Of a DNA stretch of 23,585 nucleotides, positions 16,838-23,585 are shown one piece after another. The position numbers and the translations under genes were made by a program. Every line of letters begins with the position of its first letter. Position 1 is the stretch's first letter. The stretch is from PALSA-1355 sp041499515 (GTDB taxonomy: Bacteria; Planctomycetota; Planctomycetia; Pirellulales; PALSA-1355). The notes beneath the pieces were generated by a model. The model was not told where the DNA came from, did no database searches, and was given only the letters and a program-made list of their open reading frames with translations. The stretch is from positions 1-23,585 of the forward strand of contig JBGQKM010000057.1 of NCBI GenBank assembly GCA_041499515.1, in the 5' to 3' direction.

Positions 16838-17513
16838 GCGACGATTGTCTCCGTTCCAGCCATTCGCTGGCCAACAGTGCGGCGGCGGCCAGGACGATCG
16901 AAATGGCGACCAGCCTCCAGACTTCCGCGTCGCCACCGCGATTGGCCGCGCTGAAGATGGCCAGCGGAATCGTCTGCGTTTCGCCGATGATGTTGCCGGC
17001 CACCATGATCGTGGCCCCGAATTCGCCCAGGCTGCGGCCAAACGCCAACACGCAGCCGGCCAGCACGCCGCTGCGCGCCAGGGGCAACGTGACGCTCAGG
17101 AAAGCGTCGAAACGCCCCGCCCCCAGGCTGCGGGCCGCCATCTCCAGTCGCGGATCGATCGCTTGAAAGGCCACGCGCATCGCGCGGACCATCAGCGGAA
17201 AACTCACTACCGCCGCCGCAACGGCCGCGCCGAACCAGGTCAGGACCAGCCGCACGCCGAACCACGATTCGAGCATTCCCCCCAACGGCCCGCGCGGAGC
17301 AAAACAAACCAAGAGCAAATAGCCGGTCACGACCGGCGGCAGCACCAGCGGCAGATTGACCAGCACCTCCAACAGCCATTTGTGGCCCGATTGCCATCGC
17401 GCCAGCAGATAGCCCATCGCGATGGCCGGCGGCAGACTGACCAGCACCGCGCATAGGCTGACCTGAAAACTCAATCGCAGGGCCAGCCATTCTTCGACAG
17501 TCAACGATGGCAT
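16824..17513 (-). CDS. modB: Molybdate ABC transporter permease ModB
   Basis: About 229 residues with five or six membrane helices and the conserved permease loop AARSLGAGRFDAFLSVTLPLARSGVLAG, the EAA-type motif that docks on the ATPase. A SGHKWLLEVLVNLPLVLPPVVTGYLLL segment and GRSLGEFGATIMVAGNI block are characteristic of ModB. I favour the ATG at 17513, preceded 8 bases upstream by GAGTGG at the end of modA; the GTG at 17525, directly after the modA stop, would add four residues. It forms the membrane channel between ModA and ModC, and the spacing shows a single transcript for the three genes. Confidence 0.93.
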   Translation of the reverse strand: MPSLTVEEWLALRLSFQVSLCAVLVSLPPAIAMGYLLARWQSGHKWLLEVLVNLPLVLPPVVTGYLLLVCFAPRGPLGGMLESWFGVRLVLTWFGAAVAAAVVSFPLMVRAMRVAFQAIDPRLEMAARSLGAGRFDAFLSVTLPLARSGVLAGCVLAFGRSLGEFGATIMVAGNIIGETQTIPLAIFSAANRGGDAEVWRLVAISIVLAAAALLASEWLERRQSSREST

Positions 17514-17525
17514 GCGAACATCCAC

Positions 17526-18320
17526 TCAAGGCTGCGTTGGGTCGGGCGGGGGGAGCACGACAAATCCATGCCGGCGAAAAACGGCGCCGGCCTCGGGCGA
17601 GGAAAAAAATTCATACAAGGCGACCGCGGCCGGACGCTCGACGCCGCGTTTGACCAGCACCAGCGGATAGCGAATCGGTTGCGAGAGTTTCGGATCGATC
17701 TTGGCCGCGACGCGCACCGCCCGGCTGGCCGCGGCATCAGTAGCATAGACGATGCCCGCGTCGGCCGCGCCGGTCTCGACAAAACGCAACGCCTGCCGCA
17801 CGTCGGCGGCGCCGGCGACTTTCCGTTCGAGTTGGCTCCAAAGCCCCAAGGCCGTCAGCGCCTGTTTGGCATACTTTCCGGCCGGCACTGAGCTGGGATC
17901 GGCCAACGCCAGCCGGCGAATCGCGGCCTGCGACAAATCCTTGGGCCCTTGAATAGCGACAGTCGCGTCGGCCGGCACGACGATCACGAGCTGATTGCTC
18001 AACAGGTCGCGCCGTTGCTGGACCAAATCCTTTTTGCTCAAAAAGTCGGCCCACTCGCTGCTGGCCGAAAGAAACAGATCGGCTTCGGCCCCAACATTGA
18101 TTTGCTGGGCCAGGGTCGAACTGGCCCCGTAGCTGGTGCGCACGGTGACGCCTGGATGGAGCCGTACGAACGCCGCGCGAATTTCGTCGACCGCCTCGCT
18201 GGTGCTGGCCGCGGCCAACAGCAGCAATTTGCCCGAAACGTCGGTTTCTTCGGCGGCCCCGGCCCGGCCGCAAATCACGGCCCCGACGAGCAAAATCACC
18301 CAGCGAGCGTTTGGTTTCAT
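17526..18320 (-). CDS. modA: Molybdate ABC transporter substrate-binding protein ModA
   Basis: A 264-residue periplasmic protein with a signal peptide (KPNARWVILLVGAVICGRAGAAEE), then LLLLAAASTSEAVDEI, YGASSTLAQQINVGAEADLFLSASSEW and later ADAGIVYATDA, the blocks that frame the oxyanion pocket in ModA proteins. It binds molybdate and hands it to ModB. I start at the ATG at 18320 because the signal peptide begins there; the frame is open upstream to 18380, but that extension is Arg/Pro-rich and not signal-like. The ribosome binding site is weak. The gene is 113 bases downstream of the radical SAM gene on the same strand; that gap could hold a separate promoter, but no clear one or ModE site was seen. 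Confidence 0.93.
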   Translation of the reverse strand: MKPNARWVILLVGAVICGRAGAAEETDVSGKLLLLAAASTSEAVDEIRAAFVRLHPGVTVRTSYGASSTLAQQINVGAEADLFLSASSEWADFLSKKDLVQQRRDLLSNQLVIVVPADATVAIQGPKDLSQAAIRRLALADPSSVPAGKYAKQALTALGLWSQLERKVAGAADVRQALRFVETGAADAGIVYATDAAASRAVRVAAKIDPKLSQPIRYPLVLVKRGVERPAAVALYEFFSSPEAGAVFRRHGFVVLPPPDPTQP

Positions 18321-18433
18321 AAAGGTTTCGCGATTCTCGTGCCCGCGCGTCGGCGAAAAAACCGAGCGCGTGGCCGGCACGCTGTTTGTACCTTAACCCA
18401 TGCCCATGCGGCCGGAAAGGCGGCGGTCGAAGT

Positions 18434-19498
18434 TCAGCCCGGCGGCGTCGCCACGGCGGCTTGTGTCCGATGTTCCTGGCGGACCAGTTGGCCGCAGGCG
18501 GCCCCGATATCGGCGCCCAGCGAATAGCGAGTGGTGACCGGAAAACCGGCGGCCTTGAGCGCCGCCGAAAATGCCTCGCGCCGCCGGCGGTCACTCCCGA
18601 CCAGGTGCGGAGAGTCGGCGATCGGATTGTAGGGGATCAAATTGACGTGCACGGCGATGCCCCGCAGGTAGTCGACGAGCGCCTGGGCATCGTCCAGCGA
18701 GTCGTTGACGTCCTCGAGCATGAGATATTCGATCATCACCAGGTGTTGCTGGATCGTCACGACCTGTTGGAGCGCCTGCCGCAGGTCGGCCAGACTATGG
18801 CGCTGCGAAATCGGCATCAGCCTGCGGCGCACCTCCTCGCGCGCGGTGTGCAGGCTCAGCGCCATCCGCACCTCGGGATAGCGCCGCGCGCAGCGAACCA
18901 TGGCCTCTGGGATGCCCACGGTCGAAATCAACAGCCGCTTCGGGTTCAAATTGAAGCACGAGCTGTCGCACAGCACGTCGATGGCCGCGTACAGCGATTC
19001 TTCGTTGTGAAACGGCTCGCCCATGCCCATGAAGACCAGGTTGCGGACGGTGCGTCGCTCGGGCTCGAGCAATCGGTTGGCCTGCGCGAGCTGGTCGACG
19101 ATTTCCTCTGGAGTGAGATTGCCCACCAGGCCCATTTTCCCGGTTGCGCAGAAATCGCAACGCGCGGCGCAGCCCGCTTGCGTCGAAACGCAAAGCGCCG
19201 TGCGCCCCGACGTCATCCGCAAAATGACCGCCTCGATCAGCAGTCCCCGCGGCGTGCGAAACACGAGCTTGCTGCCGCCGTCGAGTTGCGAATCGTGCCG
19301 ACTTTGCAAGTGCAGGGGATGAAATTCGATCGCCTCGGCAAACGCCCCTCGCGCCGGTTCGGGCAATTCGGCCAGGGCCGCCTCGGCGGGGCGATGTTTC
19401 TTATAGAACGCCACGCGCAACTGCCGCAGGCGATCGCGGTCGAGCTTGTGCCGGCGGCGCAACGCCTCGACGCCCGGCAGATCGTGGATGCTGATCAT
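18434..19498 (-). CDS. Radical SAM RNA methyltransferase, RlmN/Cfr family
   Basis: A 354-residue enzyme with the radical SAM cluster C110-xxx-C114-xx-C117 (CAARCDFCATGKMGL) and both Cys residues of the RlmN/Cfr mechanism: C103, seven residues before the cluster, and C335 in GADIGAACGQL. GMGEP, STVGI and YNPIADSP complete the family pattern. Members methylate adenine 2503 of 23S rRNA (C2 for RlmN, which also treats tRNA A37; C8 for Cfr). Several segments look more Cfr-like than RlmN-like by eye (see findings), and the usual RlmN N-terminal domain is short. GGAGG at 19509-19505 lies 6 bases from the ATG. It is upstream of modA but separated by 113 bases and has no functional link to molybdate uptake that I can see. 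Confidence 0.9.
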   Translation of the reverse strand: MISIHDLPGVEALRRRHKLDRDRLRQLRVAFYKKHRPAEAALAELPEPARGAFAEAIEFHPLHLQSRHDSQLDGGSKLVFRTPRGLLIEAVILRMTSGRTALCVSTQAGCAARCDFCATGKMGLVGNLTPEEIVDQLAQANRLLEPERRTVRNLVFMGMGEPFHNEESLYAAIDVLCDSSCFNLNPKRLLISTVGIPEAMVRCARRYPEVRMALSLHTAREEVRRRLMPISQRHSLADLRQALQQVVTIQQHLVMIEYLMLEDVNDSLDDAQALVDYLRGIAVHVNLIPYNPIADSPHLVGSDRRRREAFSAALKAAGFPVTTRYSLGADIGAACGQLVRQEHRTQAAVATPPG

Positions 19499-19560
19499 CG
19501 CAAGCCTCCACGCGCACCGAAAGGAATCACCGACTTGGCACCGCCCGGCAAGATCATGGG

Positions 19561-21729
19561 TTATTCGGCAAGTTGCCGGAAGCGGTAGATCTGGCCCGCG
19601 TCGGTCGTGTAATAGGCTTCGCCCTGCTCATCCTCGCCGAACGACATGATCGGGCTGACGTTGCCGCGGATCGAGTAATTGGCCAGCACCGTTTTCTTCT
19701 GCTCGTCGTACTTCAAAGCCCACACCTTGCCCGCCACATAATCGGCATACAAATAGCAGCCGACCAACTGCGGCAGTAGTTTGCCGCGGTACACGTGGCC
19801 GCCGGTGATCGACTTGCCGACTTCGTGGTGGTATTCCCAGATCGGCTCGATCAGGTCGGGGCGCGGGTCGACGCCGCGCTGGCCGAAGCGGTGGACCCCC
19901 TCGCGGATGCTCCAGCCGTAGTTGCCTCCCTTGACGATCAGATCGATCTCTTCCCACAGATCCTGGCCGACGTCGGCGCACCACAAAGTGCCGGTCTGGC
20001 GATCGAAGGCGATCCGCCACGGGTTGCGCAGGCCATAGGCCCAAATCTCGCCCAGCGCTTTACCGCCTCGGTCGGCGAAGGGATTGTCCTTCGGCACCGC
20101 GTACTTCTTGCCCGGATCGACATGATCGACGTCGATTCGCAGGATCTTACCGAGATGCGTTTTCAGGTTCTGGCCGTTGCCGTAGGGATCGTTCGCCAGC
20201 CCGCCGTCGCCCACGGCGATATACAAGCAGCCATCGGGGCCAAAGACCAGTGTGCCCCCTTTGTGATTCCAAAATGGATGTTCGATCTGCAGCAGCCGTT
20301 CCTCCGAGTCGGGATCGGCCTTGCCCGGATCGTCTGTCGACACGCGAAACCGCGAGACGACGACCGTGTGGGGTTTGGGCGTTCCGGTGGGCGCATAGTA
20401 GACGAAGAACTGGCCGTTCTCGCGATACTTGGGATGGAAGGCCAGGCCCAACAGGCCCTTTTCGTTTTCCTTGTCCTGATAGACCACGCGCGACTCGATG
20501 TCGAGAAACGTGCTCGGTTCTTCCACGCCCGGGTCGTTGGGAAACACGTGCACGATTCCTTGCTGCGAGGGAACGAACACGCGCCCGGTCCCGTCGCCGG
20601 CATGGGTCACCAGAATCGGGCGGTCGATCCGCAATTTCGGAAAGGCGTTGACGCACTCGACGTTGCTGGGCGTCTCGGGCACGCCAAGCGAGAGGCTCTT
20701 GTCGTTAACGGCCGACGCGGCCAGCGCGAACATCTCGCCGATTTTCAACTGACGCATATGGGCCGAATCGTCGCCGACTTGCCGAATCACGATCATGTCG
20801 AGGCTGGGGACGATCAGCATGTCGTTGTCGAATTTTCCCATCGCCGCGAACGCGTCGGCCGGCACGCCCGGCCAGGCCTGCGTGCTGTTGTTCCACCACA
20901 AATAGCCGTACCGGGGGTTGAGCTCTTGCGACGTGTGCGTCGCCTCGGTCACCCAGGTGGAAGAAATCACTTTATCGCCGCGCCACATCCCCTTGTTGAG
21001 GAATAGCAGGCCGAAGCGGGCCAGGCTGCGAGCCGTTATGTGCAAGCCCGAGTAGGGAATCGGCATCCCATCGCGATCCTCCCAGGTCCAGTCACTGCGC
21101 GGGATGCCGATCTTTTTGAACACCTGCTGATCGAGCAGTTGGTCGATGTTCTGGCCGGTCGCCTGATGCACCACGGGGCTCAACAGCGACAGGCCCGAGT
21201 TGTTGTATTCCCATTTTTCGCCTGGCGCGAAATCCATCGGCAATTCTTCCAACACGAACTTGAACAGATCGTTCCGGGCTAATTGCATGTTGTCGCTGTG
21301 CGCGCCGGAGGTCATCGAGAGCAATTGGCCAACGGTGATCTCGCGCTTTTGCGGTGGGTTGGCGGCGGGAAAAAAATCGCCGATTTTGCTGTCGAGCTTC
21401 AACTTGCCCGAGGCGATCGCCAGCCCGGCCGCCGTGCTGGCAAACGACTTGCTGGTCGAATAGACCAGATACTGGCTCTCGGGCGTGGCCTCGTCGAAGT
21501 ACCACTGGCCGACGATGCGGCCGTGCCGCACCACCATGCCGGTCTTGCTGCCGTTGTCTTTCAACCACTGGCCCACCTTCGCCAGAGCGTCGGAGAACAT
21601 CGACTGCGTTTCGGGCGGGACCACTTGCCAGTCGGCCGTCGGAAACACGGTTTGCGCCCCGGCCGGCACGGAAGATACCGACAACAAACAGCATGCAAGC
21701 AGCGCGCGTCGCAGAGCAGAGAATCTCAT
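19561..21729 (-). CDS. Fusion of a serine hydrolase (beta-lactamase family) and a PQQ-type glucose/sorbosone dehydrogenase
   Basis: The 722-residue protein has a signal peptide (LLACCLLSVSSVPAGA). Residues 40-345 form a class C beta-lactamase-like serine hydrolase with S91-T-S-K94 and Y175-N-N177, the SxxK and YxN motifs; the usual third motif is not obvious (AAMGKFDN near 295). Residues 366-720 form a six-bladed GSDH-type propeller, with GLLGLAFHPKY (H432), WNHKGGTLVFGPDG, GLRNPWRIAFD and DVGQDLWEEID blocks that shape the PQQ site in aldose sugar dehydrogenases. It probably cleaves an ester or amide and oxidises a sugar outside the inner membrane; the pairing of reactions is inferred. GAGGAA lies 8 bases upstream of the ATG. 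Confidence 0.93.
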   Translation of the reverse strand: MRFSALRRALLACCLLSVSSVPAGAQTVFPTADWQVVPPETQSMFSDALAKVGQWLKDNGSKTGMVVRHGRIVGQWYFDEATPESQYLVYSTSKSFASTAAGLAIASGKLKLDSKIGDFFPAANPPQKREITVGQLLSMTSGAHSDNMQLARNDLFKFVLEELPMDFAPGEKWEYNNSGLSLLSPVVHQATGQNIDQLLDQQVFKKIGIPRSDWTWEDRDGMPIPYSGLHITARSLARFGLLFLNKGMWRGDKVISSTWVTEATHTSQELNPRYGYLWWNNSTQAWPGVPADAFAAMGKFDNDMLIVPSLDMIVIRQVGDDSAHMRQLKIGEMFALAASAVNDKSLSLGVPETPSNVECVNAFPKLRIDRPILVTHAGDGTGRVFVPSQQGIVHVFPNDPGVEEPSTFLDIESRVVYQDKENEKGLLGLAFHPKYRENGQFFVYYAPTGTPKPHTVVVSRFRVSTDDPGKADPDSEERLLQIEHPFWNHKGGTLVFGPDGCLYIAVGDGGLANDPYGNGQNLKTHLGKILRIDVDHVDPGKKYAVPKDNPFADRGGKALGEIWAYGLRNPWRIAFDRQTGTLWCADVGQDLWEEIDLIVKGGNYGWSIREGVHRFGQRGVDPRPDLIEPIWEYHHEVGKSITGGHVYRGKLLPQLVGCYLYADYVAGKVWALKYDEQKKTVLANYSIRGNVSPIMSFGEDEQGEAYYTTDAGQIYRFRQLAE

Positions 21730-21792
21730 CGGTCGGTTTCCTCGGGTGTCGGTCTATAGTCCAGAGAGAGGGGAGCGGGTCAGTCAGACGCC

Positions 21793-21822
21793 ATGATACG
21801 TGCAACCTCCGGGTAATTGCAA
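21793..21822 (-). promoter_or_regulatory. Possible promoter for the hydrolase-dehydrogenase fusion gene
   Basis: On the minus strand TTGCAA (21822-21817) is followed after 18 bases by TATCAT (21798-21793), a -10 one base from consensus. Transcription would begin about 55 to 60 bases before the ATG. The -35 match is moderate. Confidence 0.35.
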
Positions 21823-21945
21823 ACCGCCGGCGGGCGCGGGGCGGCAATAGCATTCCTGCCCAAAAAAGACGATGCCGATCGAAACTTCACGCTGCGCGAT
21901 TGGTTAAATGTTTTGGAGCACGTCTAACCACAGGGAAGCGGTGGG

Positions 21946-22074
21946 TTGACCGGAAACGAGCAAAACGAGCCGACGCTGCGCCATTGGATCGGCTGCCTTG
22001 CCATGGTGGCGCTTTTCGTCGCCGCGCTGGGGCTGGCAGCCGTAGTTGTCGATGCTTTGTTGAGCGCCAGATAA
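21946..22074 (+). CDS. Possible small single-pass membrane protein (42 residues, TTG start)
   Basis: A frame from TTG at 21946 to TAA at 22072-22074 gives 42 residues: a polar start (MTGNEQNEPTLRHW) and one strongly hydrophobic helix of about 22 residues (residues 15-37), ending in LLSAR. AGGGAAG at 21932-21938 sits 7 bases before the TTG, and an in-frame stop at 21925 fixes the frame. The pattern, soluble N-terminus and single helix, is that of small bacterial membrane microproteins. Nothing is known of its function. It lies in an otherwise gene-free stretch of about 520 bases between the divergent fusion gene and the cupin gene. A chance open frame in GC-rich DNA is the main alternative. 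Confidence 0.42.
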   Translation: MTGNEQNEPTLRHWIGCLAMVALFVAALGLAAVVVDALLSAR

Positions 22075-22251
22075 TCACCCTGGCCGGTCGACCGCCAAGG
22101 TCGTTCGCTTCTACGCGCCAGCACCCCACCGTTCAGGCGCCGATAACCGCCCTGTGTCTCCCGGTGGACGCGCGCCGGCGGCGCGGATAGACTCGTCTGC
22201 CTGGCGATTTCGTCCTGCTCGGCCAATCTCACCGCTAAGGATTCTGCCCCC

Positions 22252-22674
22252 ATGGTCCGCATCACTCCCCACCAAGGCTATTCGACCGGCCGGCCTCCCA
22301 CGATTCCCAAGCCCGATCATCCGGTGGACCCGATCATCGTGACCGTGCAGCAGGGAGTGCCGGTGACGTATGGCGACTGTCACGGCGTTGGGGTGCGGGT
22401 CGTGCATCCGATGAATCCCAACGCGGCGTCGAAGAACATGAGCCTGACGATGTTCTTTGTGCCGCCCCACGCCGTGCTGCCGCCCGGTTCGCACGAGACC
22501 GTAGAGACGTACGTCATTCTGGAAGGGCAGGGACGCATGACGTTTGCCAGTTTTCAGCGCGACGTGAAGAAAGGCGATTTCGTCTATCTCCGCCCGTGGT
22601 GCGAGCACGGCATCGAGAACACGGGCATCGAGCCGCTGCTGGTGCTGATCGCCACCTCACCCCCCAATCCGTGA
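22252..22674 (+). CDS. Cupin domain protein
   Basis: A 140-residue single-domain cupin. Motif 1 reads PPGSHETVETYVILEGQG, with one His and one Glu in place of the usual H-x-H pair, and motif 2 reads GDFVYLRPWCEHGIENTG with a conserved Pro and His. These residues normally hold a metal in the beta-barrel, so a metal site is likely, though the second His of motif 1 is replaced. Such small cupins act as isomerases, dioxygenases or ligand-binding proteins; no substrate can be assigned. No signal peptide is seen. AAGGA at 22237-22241 lies 10 bases upstream of the ATG. It is about 250 bases upstream of csrA on the same strand. Confidence 0.88.
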   Translation: MVRITPHQGYSTGRPPTIPKPDHPVDPIIVTVQQGVPVTYGDCHGVGVRVVHPMNPNAASKNMSLTMFFVPPHAVLPPGSHETVETYVILEGQGRMTFASFQRDVKKGDFVYLRPWCEHGIENTGIEPLLVLIATSPPNP

Positions 22675-22924
22675 CTTGCAGCGGATACCGGTGAGTGGAG
22701 TGTCATCGTGGCACAGATCGCGCGCAAAGCGAGCCGTTTTGGCAGCTAGTACGCGCGATGGCAGTGCATTGCTTGCGGTGGTGCGGTCCCGAGTTTCAAC
22801 GAGTTACGCGCCGCGGCTGGTTTGTGCGAGGTTCGGCATCCGCTTTGCACCCCCGCGACAACATCCACCACGGATCACGGGAGACTTGATTCTCTCAGCC
22901 TCTATTTTTCACGGAGGGAAAACC

Positions 22925-23137
22925 ATGTTAGTGCTCAGTCGCAAGCAGGGCGAAACGCTGCAAATCGGCGACAACATCACGGTCAAGGTGCTGGAGGTTC
23001 ACGGGCGCGTCATGAAGATCGGCATTGAAGCGCCCAGCAATGTTAAAATCTTGCGCGGTGAATTGGAAAACTGGAAAATCGCGCCGCTGCGGCCCCTTTG
23101 CCGCCGTACGGTTGCCTTGATGGCTGCCGCCGGTTAA
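22925..23137 (+). CDS. csrA: Carbon storage regulator CsrA
   Basis: A 70-residue RNA-binding protein that starts MLVLSRKQGETLQIGD and continues with VKVLEVHGRVMKIGIEAP and a basic KILRGELENW block. L4, R6 and R44 occupy the positions of the key RNA-binding residues of CsrA. The dimer binds GGA motifs in mRNA leaders and changes translation and stability. A strong GGAGGG (22914-22919) lies just upstream of the ATG. After residue 50 a basic, low-complexity tail (KIAPLRPLCRR...) extends the family core, which is usually 60 to 75 residues long in total. No CsrA-sequestering RNA was recognised in the window. Confidence 0.93.
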   Translation: MLVLSRKQGETLQIGDNITVKVLEVHGRVMKIGIEAPSNVKILRGELENWKIAPLRPLCRRTVALMAAAG

Positions 23138-23512
23138 GCCATGCGCCGAATCGGAGACACGCGAACGTTCGTTTGCACGGCCTGCATACAAGAAGCGGGC
23201 CGTGCCGTGGCAGTCCAACCCGCCAAAACCCCACGAGCCAGGAGCCGCCCGCCCGGATTCCTCGCTCGGTGGGATGTGCCCGCCAGAAATCCCACCATCG
23301 CCCCGCCACCCGCGATCCCACTGGTCAGGCCATCCTGGTCGTGAGCTTTGCGATCGATTGCTGAATGCGCCCCGCGTCGAGCGTGAACGTTCGGACCTAT
23401 CCGGCGTGCAGGCCGCCGCTGGCGTTTCTTGCACGTCGGGCCGGCAACGGCTAAGGTAAATGGGACCTCCGGCGGCCAATCAACACCAGCTCCAGGGTTG
23501 GAACACGCGCCT
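23138..23512. other. Gene-free stretch with one inverted repeat
   Basis: I see no credible gene between csrA and the next Tat-exported protein. Open frames here are compositionally biased and lack ribosome binding sites. A 7-base inverted repeat, GTGGGAT at 23269-23275 and ATCCCAC at 23289-23295, is present without a T-run. The promoter for the next gene presumably lies at the right side. Confidence 0.4.
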
Positions 23513-23585
23513 ATGGACCAGAACCAGCCGATCGTCCCGCAGCACGTGCGATTTTCTCGACGCACGGCCGTTCAGGCCGGGGCCA
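23513..23585 (+). CDS. Tat-exported protein, N-terminal fragment (possibly DUF1501)
   Basis: The frame opens at ATG 23513 and runs off the window after 24 residues: MDQNQPIVPQHVRFSRRTAV then QAGA. SRRTAVQAGA is a twin-arginine signal start, and the 'RR...QAGA' form is common in planctomycete DUF1501 proteins. Only the signal is visible, so the identity of the mature protein is a guess. No strong ribosome binding site is seen just upstream. Confidence 0.55.
   Translation, partial: MDQNQPIVPQHVRFSRRTAVQAGA

Noticed and set aside
19795..21006. A 403-residue open frame on the plus strand
   Set aside because: It is antisense to the hydrolase-dehydrogenase fusion, whose motifs are intact.
23269..23295. 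Inverted repeat GTGGGAT/ATCCCAC as a terminator for csrA
   Set aside because: It is about 130 bases past the csrA stop, the stem is short and no T-run follows.
23134..23565. Minus-strand frame of 143 residues between csrA and the right end
   Set aside because: It overlaps the start of the Tat-exported protein, has no ribosome binding site, and has atypical Arg/Gly/Cys-rich composition.

Overview
The window is GC-rich bacterial DNA that reads as a planctomycete chromosome, most likely from the Pirellulales or a relative. This rests on protein families rather than on any rRNA marker. A Tat-exported DUF1501 protein, a very long PVC-type heme-binding protein carrying ThuA, LamG and HEAT segments, a membrane-anchored Planctomycete-type cytochrome c, and a beta-lactamase/sugar-dehydrogenase fusion are all typical of that phylum. 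Genes are loosely packed, on both strands, with a few gaps of several hundred bases. I see no rRNA, tRNA, CRISPR array, transposase, integrase or phage gene.

Left part (1-5990): the C-terminal tail of a probable aldo/keto reductase, a UbiA/MenA-type prenyltransferase, a DUF1501 protein behind a good sigma70-type promoter, a conserved protein of unknown function on the minus strand, a gene-poor 0.7 kb stretch with a perfect hairpin, a cardiolipin synthase-type phospholipase D, and a convergent hotdog thioesterase.

Middle (6000-14400): a 1750-residue exported multidomain protein on the minus strand, a divergent metal-dependent amidohydrolase, a strong terminator-like hairpin, a 0.35 kb gap, and an MFS transporter.

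Right part (14400-23585): a membrane-bound cytochrome c protein convergent with a compact molybdate transporter operon (modA-modB-modC, minus strand). Upstream of modA on the same strand is a radical-SAM enzyme of the RlmN/Cfr family, preceded by a 722-residue serine-hydrolase/glucose-sorbosone-dehydrogenase fusion. Then come a possible 42-residue membrane microprotein, a cupin protein, csrA with a strong ribosome binding site, a gene-free stretch, and the first codons of another Tat-exported protein.

The only clear operon is modABC. The very large secreted protein, the DUF1501 protein, the fusion protein and the cytochrome protein fit the planctomycete habit of exported oxidative and polysaccharide-related enzymes, but nothing in the window ties them into one pathway. 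I found no convincing undescribed system. The most interesting items are protein architectures (double ThuA giant, hydrolase-dehydrogenase fusion, cytochrome with a novel C-terminal half), the Cfr-like features of the radical SAM enzyme, the unknown minus-strand protein with an aspartate motif, and the candidate microprotein.
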